From: Chaenocephalus aceratus
Lineage: Eukaryota; Chordata; Actinopteri; Perciformes; Channichthyidae
Direction: 5' to 3'
DNA length: 64,000 nucleotides
NCBI GenBank assembly: GCA_023974075.1
Contig: CM043790.1
Location: 5,185,127-5,249,126, forward strand
Shown piece after piece: positions 12,475-22,504 of the stretch. A program made the translations under genes and the position numbers. Below the pieces are notes generated by a model. The model did no database searches. It saw only the letters and a program-made list of their open reading frames with translations, and was not told the origin of the DNA. Each line of letters begins with the position of its first letter. Positions within the stretch are counted from its first letter, which is position 1.

Positions 12475-12861
12475 ACTTTCCTCCCGTCGGATGTGATATA
12501 AAAACAAATCGATTATTTTTGTAGTTGTAAACTCAAGTGGATGAAACTACATTTATTAGTGCTTTCATGTCAATTCGGCGAACATATGAACACATTAAAT
12601 GATCGTGAGGATGATGATTAAAAATCGTTTGTTTGAGCCGGTCTGCATTTCCTGATGAGAAAACAAACCGATGCTTTTTGTAGTTGTAGTACACCAACAA
12701 CAGGGATTAAACGTGTGTTTTTTTTTTACCACAATGTTGGGGGAAATTAATGGATAAAATGCACGGATTATTATTATTATTCCCACTCCGATCGGGACAC
12801 TAGGTCCACCGTTTCCCCGCAGCGAGGCTCCCCCCGTTGACAGTTTACGTGGGCTGGGTGC

Positions 12862-13732
12862 AGTGGCGGACTGGCCAACGGGACGAATCCCGATGGGCCG
12901 GTACCGAAGTGGGCCGGTCGGATAAGTCACTAGCACATCCCCCATAGGCGGCGCGTGAGGCTCAGGTTTGAGAAGGCTAAATAACTTCTTTTACCTGACG
13001 CTGCCCGCCTCCGGCGTCTATAGAAAAGAGATCAACTCAGTGTGCGGAGTTTAAATCTTTCAAGTCATATTACAGGATAAAGAAAATACAGTTTAAACTG
13101 CCGTATGCAGAGAAGACGCCGACGTGTCGCACTTATCATTCATATTACATCATCAATCAGATCATCGATCATATAATATCATAATATATCATATATCTCC
13201 TGATCTGAGTCAGCTTCTCCAGCCTCATCTGGCCGTGCAACACTCACAGTGTCACATACTGTATGCAGAAGTATTATTTAACACATTATGTTGACGAAAC
13301 ACTCGAGACAAATGTAATTAAAGTCAGATCCACTCGTGTCTTAGACGTGAACGCGCTCTCAGCTGGTGAGAGAAACCCTGGCTTGATTTACCGAGTTGAT
13401 AACCAGCATCGTAGGACCGCTTAGCGAGATTTCGTTTGTTAGTTTGTTGTTGTTAGTTTGTTTGTTACTCAAACATATCCAGGGTCTGTTGAACTGGCTT
13501 CGTAGTACAGGGCACAGGTGGCTAGCAGCGCTAAGGTCAAAGACACAGACATTATACATTATATTTGTATTTTACCAGGATGCAGTGACACAAATATTTA
13601 CATATTTACATTTACTATCTACAGCACCCGCCGCCCCTGACATCCCCACTCCCCCCGTTGACAATTTACTAGCGGTACCGAAGTGGGCCGGTCGAGAGTC
13701 CCGGGATGATTTTTAGTCCCATTCCACCACTG
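12862..13732. mobile_element. hAT-like insertion (CAGTGG ends)
   Basis: The left end CAGTGGCGGACTGG and the complement of the right end CAGTGGTGGAATGGGAC are related, and both are followed inward by the GTACCGAAGTGGGCCGGTCG motif. This resembles the widespread fish hAT termini. The flanking octamers are only partly alike, so the insertion boundaries are tentative. Confidence 0.45.
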
Positions 13733-14339
13733 GCTACATGACCATATGATGGCCCATATTGACGCACCTCATTCCTAAACTTCTAACAGATACAACATAA
13801 ACCGATCCTTCAGCCTCATGAGCTCTCAGACACGTTCAACATTAACCTGTCATCGCTGTCTGAGCTTGCTGCTGTGTGCGCCGTCGTGCGTTTACATCCG
13901 ACTGTATATATATAAAGGTTTACATGCAGATGCTGGGATCCTGGACGGTGCAGCTGGAGCGCTGTGCCCGCAATGACGTCACCCATCATTTGGCGGGACT
14001 TGAAGAATCCGCGAGAAGATCCAGAAAATGGTCAACATTGAAGGGCAGATTAATGGTTATCAAAGTACAAATATCCAAAATCAGTTCAGTAACGGTTTTC
14101 AAGGGGACAATATTTACTCAAATTGATGGGTTTGGATGATGGGGAAAACCGTGTCACAGGCTCTTTAAGTAGGCCTACTGTCAGTCCTGCACAACCCTGC
14201 GAATATTTTTTGCACGTTTGTATACAAAACTTGTAATATCTGGACTGCTCTCCACTTTTCGTAACAATAATGCACATAGTTAATTTTATTCAGAGTTTTT
14301 CTTTTCATATTATACTATATTTTTGGTGGGTTTTCTTAC

Positions 14340-14410
14340 AATGTATCTTCTTTAACTATGTTTATGTATCCACCATAAACAATAAACCTGTTTCTGATTG
14401 TGATGCTTCT
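14340..14410. repeat. Possible retroelement 3' tail
   Basis: CAATAAACCTGTTTCTGATTG followed by short repeats resembles the 3' tail of fish non-LTR retroelements. Only the tail is seen. Confidence 0.25.
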
Positions 14411-14614
14411 CTCTGATTCTGATTTAACTAACAATATAGAAACAGAAACAAGTGTGCCAAGCCCCGGTCTCCCCTGAAGGCAGCACCATCCTCTGACCTG
14501 AAAGGTGTTGTATCTGACATAAAGCTAAGCTAGCCAGGCAGCATTAGCCGAACATAGGCTATGTGTGTATGATAAACGTCATGCATGTATGCAGGGTGCA
14601 CGTCACGTGATTAC

Positions 14615-14710
14615 CTCCTGGTTGTAGCTCTGCAGAGCCGTCAGAGCTGAGTCCTGCTCTCCGGTCTCCATTTGGTCTATGATGCTATTTAAATTCATCT
14701 TCATCGCCAT
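14615..14710 (-). CDS. ric8a: Candidate first coding exon, resembles Ric8a N-terminus
   Basis: On the minus strand an ATG at 14710 opens 32 codons ending ...QMETGEQDSALTALQSYNQE, followed directly by a GTAATC donor (14614 downward). The pattern ETGE-D-ALxxYNQE matches what I know of the start of Ric8a, a guanine-nucleotide exchange factor and chaperone for G-protein alpha subunits, whose first exon ends near the same NQE. The Kozak context and a GC-rich leader upstream (14711 to about 14860) fit a first exon. No further Ric8a exons are recognised at lower coordinates, so the remainder would lie beyond a large repeat-filled intron, outside the window. An orphan exon is an alternative. Confidence 0.5.
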
Positions 14711-14959
14711 GACGCTAGCAGCAGCCTCCTCCTGGTCTCAGAGCAGTGTGTGTGTGTCTGACAGAGTGTTCAGGACCAGCTGACTGCAGGAGGATGGATC
14801 CGGGGAACCGGACAGAAGCGATTAACGGACAGACTTAGTGTAAACCGAGCGCTGCGTTCAGGTGTCTCAGGGAAACACGGAAGAAGCTAATCTTATAAAC
14901 GGATTGGCATATTGGTTGGAAATGTAGTTGATCTTAGCTTCAGAGGGCATCTCCAATGT

Positions 14960-15295
14960 ATTCATTTTACATTTAAATAATAATGTAAAGAAGTTGTTTA
15001 CTACATTATGTAATATATGCCTAAACCCCGCACCTTACCCTTGTGCTTTAAACCTTATTCGTATACAAGTTGTCTGTACCTTGCTTCACATATGCAACAA
15101 CTCTGACACGTGTAGGTCTACTGTATGCAAATATACTGCAAAGTGCAACCTCATGCACTTTACTTTTCCTTGTATTGTGCATGCTGGATCACACATCCAC
15201 CGTGTTTTCTTGTATGTTCCTGCCTGTGTACATGACATAAACTGCTCATAACCAATTGCCCCTTGCGGGATTAATAAAGTTGTTGATTGAATGAT
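14960..15295 (+). repeat. Probable LINE 3' end fragment
   Basis: The segment ends in CCCCTTGCGGGATTAATAAAG followed by short TTGATTGAATGATTGA repeats, the typical 3' tail of fish L2/Rex-like LINEs. The open frames here are not conserved with any protein I recognise. Confidence 0.45.
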
Positions 15296-15898
15296 TGACA
15301 TAACCGAGTAACCTCTTGTTATACAAATCTATGAAATGATAGTTAATACCTGAGTAGGAAGGCCTTCAAACCAGTGCGTTTAAACAATAGGGTCAAGTTA
15401 AAAGTGCAATACAATGACACATATGTATGTCCCAATATTGTGCAAACAGTACTGCAGCTGAAATACAAGCTAAAAGTAAATTTAAAAAAGTGTGTTCCTA
15501 ATAATTCCTTTTTTCTTAATTTCTTTTTACAATTCTCTTGTCCATTTCTTAATCATGCATTCTGTTAATATATAGATTTCTGCATACTGTCACTCAACAA
15601 TATGTTTTAAACAGTCTGCAGCAAACTAAGCTAATTCCTGATTTGTTTAGTGTTAGGCTATATATAATGTTGTTTGTGTAGGAGCTGGCAGAATCATTTA
15701 CATGGTGGTTTTCTTTATTATTTGTCATTGTCGGAATAAACAGATCATCTTTAATTTGATCCCAGTGTTGCAGCATCACCAACACGATACACAAGCACCA
15801 AGCCCGCCTTAACCTGCCATCAGGCCCTGGGGCTGTTTTGTAGGCCCCCTATTTAAACAACAAATCGAAGTCATTTATAGCCTTGGCAGGCTCTGTGA

Positions 15899-15899
<1 letters not shown>

Positions 15900-15955
<56 letters not shown>
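15900..15955. repeat. (CA)n microsatellite
   Basis: About 28 perfect CA units. Confidence 0.97.
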
Positions 15956-16453
15956 ACTAATTCAGCACCATGAACAGCAACATATGGCCTCAATGCCAGG
16001 TATCAGATGAGAATGATCATTTATAAAACGATGCACATTTAAACCTGCAGGCTACTGGGAATCAATGAATAGTGCAGCATTGCCTTACCTCTTTAGCTTC
16101 CGTCTGGTTTTCTTTGAAGAAAAAGCTTTTATGATGTTCTTAAAATCCATCTCACGAAGAATGTCATGCTCAATTGACATCAGTGTTAGGTTTCCTTTTA
16201 CGAGCGCCACTCTCAAACTTTTTCTTCTCCAAAATGTTCTCCTAAACAACCTTCATCTGTCACTCAATCACTTGCAATTTAAATAAATCACATGTGAAAC
16301 ATATTCTCATTCTGATTGGCTGTTAAGTGGTGCCCACTGACTGTTACGGAGTCAACATTTGTGATAAAAATCTCTGGAATCCATCGATCTGATTGATTAG
16401 CGGAGCAAATGATCAAAATAGTACGGAGGGAAGATATTTTCGTTTGGATTACT

Positions 16454-19391
16454 GGTCTGGGGAACACACTCTCACTCCCTAAGCGTCCAGGAGCGACGTT
16501 TGGTCAGTGTCCGTGGCGTCCAGTTGTGACGCTCCTAGGCTCCTTCAGCGTCATAAAAGGACGCAAATAGCTTTCAACTGATTGCAATGTATTCCCATCT
16601 GCGGCGGGATTTGACGCTCATGGAAGCACGGCATTCGTTTGTGTCGGCTGCCCTTAAAGGCAATGTGAGCGTCCATTCCCATTGGATAACGGAGAATTGT
16701 ACACCCGGAAGTAAGTATTCCTCTTACTGTCGATTGATTTTACAGTGATATCTGCACTACTCATCGACTAAAAAACACCAGATTATCCTTGTTTATTACA
16801 CAACATTGATTGGTTTAAATTATGTGCAAAGCTTTTGTATTTTTCCCCTTCGATTCGGAGAAACAAATATTTTTTCGGAGTAAAGGATGGCAGAAGACAC
16901 TACACTACCCAGAATGCCCAGCTATCGTTTGGACTACACCATGTGCTCTGTTTGACAAACCCCGTTTTTTTTCACCATTCATTCCAATGGCTGGCGTCTA
17001 TGTGATCTTCAAATTTCTCCCTGCAGAAAAAGACAACATGGCCGAACTTCGTGTTATTCTCGGTGTAAAATGCCTATTTTAAAGTTAGTTTGGCCATTAA
17101 AATGCGTTTTGATGTCATTTGATGCGAGAAATATGAGTTGTTATTTCAGATTATGTGTGCAGTGGATGTACATGATCTTTAGTTTGCTAGTTATTACGAA
17201 GATTACTTCAGGAAATCGCGACGTTTTCATTGTTACCAAGGTGGTTGCTAGGGACGCTGCTATCGATATTATTTCTGTTATGTTGTGTAACTGTTTAATG
17301 GTGTTATCTTTATTGCTACCCCCTTCCCCGTCAATGTATAGTGTTGGTCCACAGCGCAAACATATTAGTTTAACAAAATCCGCATATAAAGATAGCCTAC
17401 GTTATTTCCCCCCTGTGCAATTCCAGTCTCACATCTCAGAGCACATCGTCATTAACAAATACCGGAAACAGACCGAAAACATTTAAAAAAAAAAAAATAA
17501 TACTTTTTTCCGAGTATGCTTGCTTTTCTCTTTGAAAGTCATCACATAACGGCATTGTAATACACGGTTCGGCTGCATTACATATTACATATCTGCCGTA
17601 GTTCTGTATTTATAGAGCCCTGATGAGAAGACAAACATGTGGAACTGAAAACGTGATGTGGATCATCAATATATCAGCCATTAAACAACATCTTACATTT
17701 CTTTTCACACAATGCGTCTCCTTGCAGTATCAACACTAATTCGGCTGACTTTTATATTTGATCCAATTGGTAGATAGGCTGTATTTACACCATAAAGGTG
17801 CACAGCTGATATAAAGGGACACCTAGTGGTTAAAGCATGTTATTGAATTTCATTATTTTTATTATTAGATATTAATAGGATCCCTATAAAGTATATTCAT
17901 TACTCGTTATTCTCTACTAATAGTTAATTAAAGACCGTATATAATGACTATTTTGCACATCCCTTTCAAGATTTCAAGATTTTCTAAGGTTTACATATCA
18001 TATAGGCCTACACAACTGTGGTGTAGTTCTGCAATGAATGAAAAACTTGGGTCGCAGGTTCCTCAACAGTGCATTACAAGACATCTATCAATATTTGTGC
18101 ATACCTCCAGCAATGTTAACTATGTTGAAGCACTTATTTTAACTGATATTATACATAATGTATTATACTCTTATAAAGATGTATGTAGATATTTCATCTC
18201 CGGCCTTGTCAGGTATTGAACAATCAATAAATAAAGAACACAGAATTGTTAAATATAAAACACAGAATTTGTGTGATTATACTAAATGATTTTCAAATAA
18301 ACACAACTGCATATTTAACTGTTACACATGCTGATGTAACGCAAATGTTCCAACTTGGGATCAATAAAGTATATCTTATCTTAAGCTGATCGATGGCTAC
18401 TGCCATATTTGCAAAATGTGCCTCTGAACCTTGACAAGTGCATGTTTCAGGCTTATCAATTAATGTAATGTTAATGTAATGTAATGTTATCAATGAACAA
18501 CAGGAGGGGTCACAGACATAAGACCAGCTGTTAAATAAAGCTCTTCTGACCTTAGCTGGCATGTGGTATATTAATGCTGCCCATTATGGGCACAAGCAAT
18601 TTTCACCCATTTATTAATTATATGTTTTAAATGTGAGTGTTTCCTATCCCCTAAACCTCCAGGGATGTACACAGTTTAATACTGGCAACTTCTTATTATG
18701 GGAAATACGAAAACGTCTTTTAAAACTACAACTCCCAGTAGAGACGTGCCATAGATAGAGAACATGTTGCGAAACAGAATAGCCAGCATGTGTAGTTCTG
18801 GGGACGGGGTGGGGGAGGGGGGGGGGGCGCGGTGGACCCGTTAAAATCCAGTTTTGGACAGTCTGCTGTGGTTCCATCCCATTTCAAGTGCTGTTCGAGA
18901 ATCGGCGTAACCCTCGGAGCACACTCTCCAATCACAGAGCTTGAGGACTATCACGGAGTTTGTCAAACAGAGCACATGGTGTAGTCCAAACGATAGCTGG
19001 GGATTCTGGGTAGTGTAGTGTCTTCTGCCATCCTTTACTCCGAAAAAATATTTGTTTCTCCGAATCGAAGGGGAAAAATACAAAAGCATTGCACACAATT
19101 TAAACCAATCAATGTTGTGCAATTAACAAGGATAATCTGGTGTTTTTTAGTCGATGAGATATCACTGTAAAATCAATCGACAGTAAGAGGAATACTTACG
19201 ACACAAACGAATGCCGTGCTTCCATGAGCGTCAAATCCCGCCGCAGATGGGAATACATTGCAATCAGTTGAAAGCTATTTGCGTCCCTTTATGACGCTGA
19301 AGGAGCCTAGGAGCGTCACAACTGGACGCCACGGACACTGACCAAACGTCGCTCCTGGACGCTTAGGGAGTGAGAGTGTGTTGGTCTGGGG
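16454..19391. mobile_element. Mutator-like non-autonomous element with long inverted arms
   Basis: The left arm 16463-16965 and the right arm 18956-19382 are near-identical inverted copies beginning AACACACTCTCACTCCC. The left arm carries about 70 bp extra near 16645-16710. GGTCTGGGG lies immediately outside both ends (16454-16462, 19383-19391), a perfect 9-bp target-site duplication. Long arms plus a 9-bp duplication are the signature of Mutator-like elements. The roughly 2.0-kb interior has no transposase; it includes a G-rich run at 18,795-18,830 and a LINE-like tail near 18,355. Confidence 0.75.
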
Positions 19392-19544
19392 GAAGCTCGC
19401 GAGTGTGTGTGTATACGTGTGTGTTTGTGTATTTTTGCGTTTGTGTGTATTGTGTTTGTTTCCCGGGGAAAACACTCACGAGAAACACCGGCTGTTGTTA
19501 TGCCTGTGACGTCAAGTTACTTCGTTCTCTGCTTGTAATTATGC

Positions 19545-20880
19545 CGTTACAAGCTTCAAAGATGTATTTATCATCTGAATTTGCCGAAACAAGTTTAATA
19601 TTCTGAAAACCAAGACTTTGTTTAATTGAAATCAGATGAAAACAAACTGTAACGGACCCTGCCGTGTTATCTATGATTACTATACGCCTTACATCAGGGC
19701 CGGCCCTGACCAATTTGCCGCCCTAGGCAAGATTTTAGCTGGCGCCCCCCCCCCCCCAAAATGCAGACACTCACTATGATTCGCACGTGCATGGTTGTGG
19801 CATGACCACAAAAACAAAGATATTGACACAAGATGTGTGCAACTGTATTTAGTTTCCTATCCATTTGAACATGATTTAAGTGGGGGGGGGCTCCTCTAGG
19901 AGGGTCCGGGGGGATGCTCCCCCGGGAAGATTTTTTTTTATATTGAAGTTAAAAGCATCAATCTGGTGCACTTTGAGAGCAACATTAGGAGATCTATGGA
20001 TACATCTCTCAACACCCATATGAAACAGAACTGTAAGCAGATTTTCTTTTTCTTTATGGATATTTTACAAATCACTCCCCTTTCAAACTATATTCTTGTT
20101 TATTAATAACAACTTTTTTGTACTGTCAGTATTTTATACCTGTTTTTCACCTGTTCTCTTATTTTTTTATAACTATAATGATCATATAAAGGTGTGCCTT
20201 TACCTCACTGAGCTGAGGTTATCAGAGCATCTCAGTCTTTCAGGAGAGAGCTCTCTAAAGCTCTCCCCCTCGCGGCCGCTTACACAGTAAATTTCAATGT
20301 TAATAAAAGCACACAGAAGCTGTGTACGTTTGTTGGGAGTTTGATTTATTTTAAATGAATACAAATACAAAATTAAAACCTATAATTGCACACTAAAACC
20401 ATTATTTCAAAAAAAGAACAATTTCACATAAACCTTTGGTTTTTACTGGGACTGGGGCAGTTCAACTTGATTTTTTGGGGGGGGTGACATAGTTTATGGG
20501 TGCGCAATATAGGCTTAGTTCTGTTAGTAGAAGATAATAAGATGTACTTTGTTGATCCAAAATCGGGAAATTGTGTTGTTATGAAATTAAAAAAAAAAAA
20601 AGTTTTTTTTTTTTCTAACTTTTTTTTTTTTCAATTTTCGGCGCCCCCTATGGGTTGATGCGCCCTTAGCATTCGCCTATACTGCCTATGCCGAGGGCCG
20701 GCCCTGCCTTACATTCATAATTTCAGAGGAGGGAGGGGAAGCGGCGCTGTGGAAGAGCAGAGTGGTGAGGGAGAGCTGCCATCTTCTCTTTACAAGCTTC
20801 AAACATGTATTTACCGTGTGATTTTGGAAATAAAAGTTTCATATTCTGAAAGCCAAGACTTTGTTTATTTAAAATAAAAA
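19545..20880. repeat. Direct repeat flanking the 1.0-kb hAT
   Basis: About 95 bp at 19545-19640 (ACAAGCTTCAAA...CCAAGACTTTGTTT) recur at about 20785-20880 in the same orientation. The hAT lies between the two copies. Confidence 0.6.
19687..20714. mobile_element. Non-autonomous hAT element with perfect 8-bp TSD
   Basis: The 1012-bp element 19695-20706 begins CAGGGCCGGCCCTG and ends with the same sequence inverted. CCTTACAT flanks it on both sides (19687-19694, 20707-20714). Subterminal GGCGCCCCC motifs occur on both arms. The interior is AT-rich, with a LINE-tail-like stretch near 20,530 and no transposase frame. Confidence 0.9.
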
Positions 20881-21009
20881 TAAAACACCCGGAAAAAAAC
20901 AAAAAACTTAATTTTTTTTATTGGCTCATGATAGGCCCCCGATCTCCGTTGGCCCCTGGGCTTCAGCCCAAGTCAGCCCGTGCTTTAAGGCGGCCCTGAG
21001 CACCTGTTA

Positions 21010-22250
21010 CTATGTTCAAATATTTTTCATTTTTGTAAAGCACTTTGAATTGCCTTGTGTTGAAAGGTGCTATATATAAACTTACCTCGCCTATAGCTCG
21101 CTGTGATACTTGAATATAGGACAGAATTAGCATTAATGCTATCAGTAAAACATGTAGGCTACTTGACCTATATGGCAAATTATAATGAGGAGCTGTCACA
21201 ATATTACATTGTAACCACACAATTGTGGTTCCCAAAATGACCACTCTCACGTTATTAATGCTGGGGCCAATCTTAGGTCATCCCTTAAACATCAAGTGTG
21301 CTGAGGCTTAAGGGGAATGTGAAAGTATTACAGCTGCCTGTAATGTACATGCACATGTCAGTGTAATAACTGTGTTTGACTTCCTTCCTCTTGCTACTTT
21401 GGATGTGAAATAGCACCAGTACTCCTAAGCCAACTGAGGGATGTTCTTTCAGTTATCATTATCAATAAAAATAATAATTGTGAATTTAACAAATAATTCT
21501 GTGTGCCGTCTTACACAATGTGTTCATCATAACAAATAACTTGGATAAGAAGAGAGACGGACTCAGCTGAAAAAAGTGTTAATTAATATTGTAGCAGACT
21601 AAAAAGGGTTAAATAGTAAAATTAGGTATCATATATGTTGTGTTGAAGACTATGGATTGTTGTATTTTCCCAACAACGATACACCCTGACCTGACGGTAA
21701 TGACACTAATGTTATGGTGGTAGGCAGCATTTTATTTATTTATTTAATGGAATATTTTTAGTTAGCACGAGGAAAGGATTAAGTATTGACTCGTGTGAAA
21801 ACTTGGTAACATCTCTTCCATTTGTATTAGCTGGTAAAACATCACCAAACGGGTGAAAACCATGCTGAAATTCATCTCAGTACTGTACTACCGCCTACCA
21901 TCTGTAACCTTCAGTAAAAGGGGCGTTTCTTGGAGAACGATGGGCGTAATAGTACTGGGAGAGTACGTTTGATTTGTAATACCGAACAAACGTGCGAGCG
22001 GGGTTAACGTTGACATTACTGAAATTTCCCCCACATTTTTTTTATGACTGATGAGATCACCTAATTTGATTGTATTCACCTCTTCTGTGACCACAAGCAT
22101 TTTACTTAACATACGCATCTAATGAAACCGTTTAAACTCCACTCTTCCGGGCCACATAATACTTACTTCGATTAAGTCACGCAATATAGTGGCACGCTCT
22201 TTAACCAATCACATTTCACGGCCTGGTTTGAGAGATGAGATAACCACCAA
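21010..22250. other. Upstream flank of ppp6r3, nothing recognised
   Basis: AT-rich intergenic sequence with no exon or delimited element that I can support. Confidence 0.5.
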
Positions 22251-22504
22251 TAGCGTTGCTGCGGCAGTTTGAGTGACAGAGGCTTTAGCTGTAGTGGGGG
22301 AAGGGGTCGCTAAAGTTGACGGAACCGCCATCTTGAAAAGTGCCCTCCGATGATCTACCTTTTCGCGCCTGTCAGAATCAGTTTTAAACGCTTTATTTTC
22401 CTTGCTGGAATTTCGTGTTTTGCTAGTTTTCGTTTTGTTAAGGCCTGGGACTGACGGCAAGATAAGCTACATGCTGGAGACTCGCTGTTTACCGTTGTCT
22501 ATCG
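22250..22504 (+). promoter_or_regulatory. ppp6r3: ppp6r3 CpG-rich promoter and noncoding exon 1
   Basis: This is the most GC/CpG-rich non-repetitive stretch upstream of the coding region. CCGCCATCTTG at 22325-22335 is a good YY1-type initiator-proximal site (the complement of AAGATGGCGG), common in TATA-less housekeeping promoters. A strong donor ATCG|GTAGGT follows at 22504/22505. I infer transcription starts near the YY1 site and exon 1 ends at 22504. The transcription start itself cannot be seen. Confidence 0.55.

Larger units (their letters stand above)
9227..14168. mobile_element. Large TTAA-flanked composite element
   Basis: AGAGCCTGTGACA at 9231 and its complement TGTCACAGGCTCT ending at 14164 form terminal inverted repeats, each bounded by TTAA. 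The 4.9-kb interior has no transposase. It contains a 0.9-kb tandem array (9775-12460) and a hAT-like insertion (about 12862-13732). The TTAA target suggests piggyBac or Kolobok; which one is not determined. Confidence 0.65.
15799..21000. mobile_element. Possible enclosing hAT-like element
   Basis: The left boundary CAAGCCCGCCTTAA near 15799 and the complement of the right boundary CAGGGCCGCCTTAA (ending near 20998) look like terminal repeats. AGCACC lies at both ends but with an offset. If real, this element encloses the CA repeat, the 2.9-kb long-arm element and the 1.0-kb hAT. The terminal similarity is short, so confidence is low. Confidence 0.3.

Noticed and set aside
17070..17486. A 138-residue hydrophobic frame inside the long-arm element
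   Set aside because: No transposase or known membrane-protein pattern, and AT-rich chance composition.
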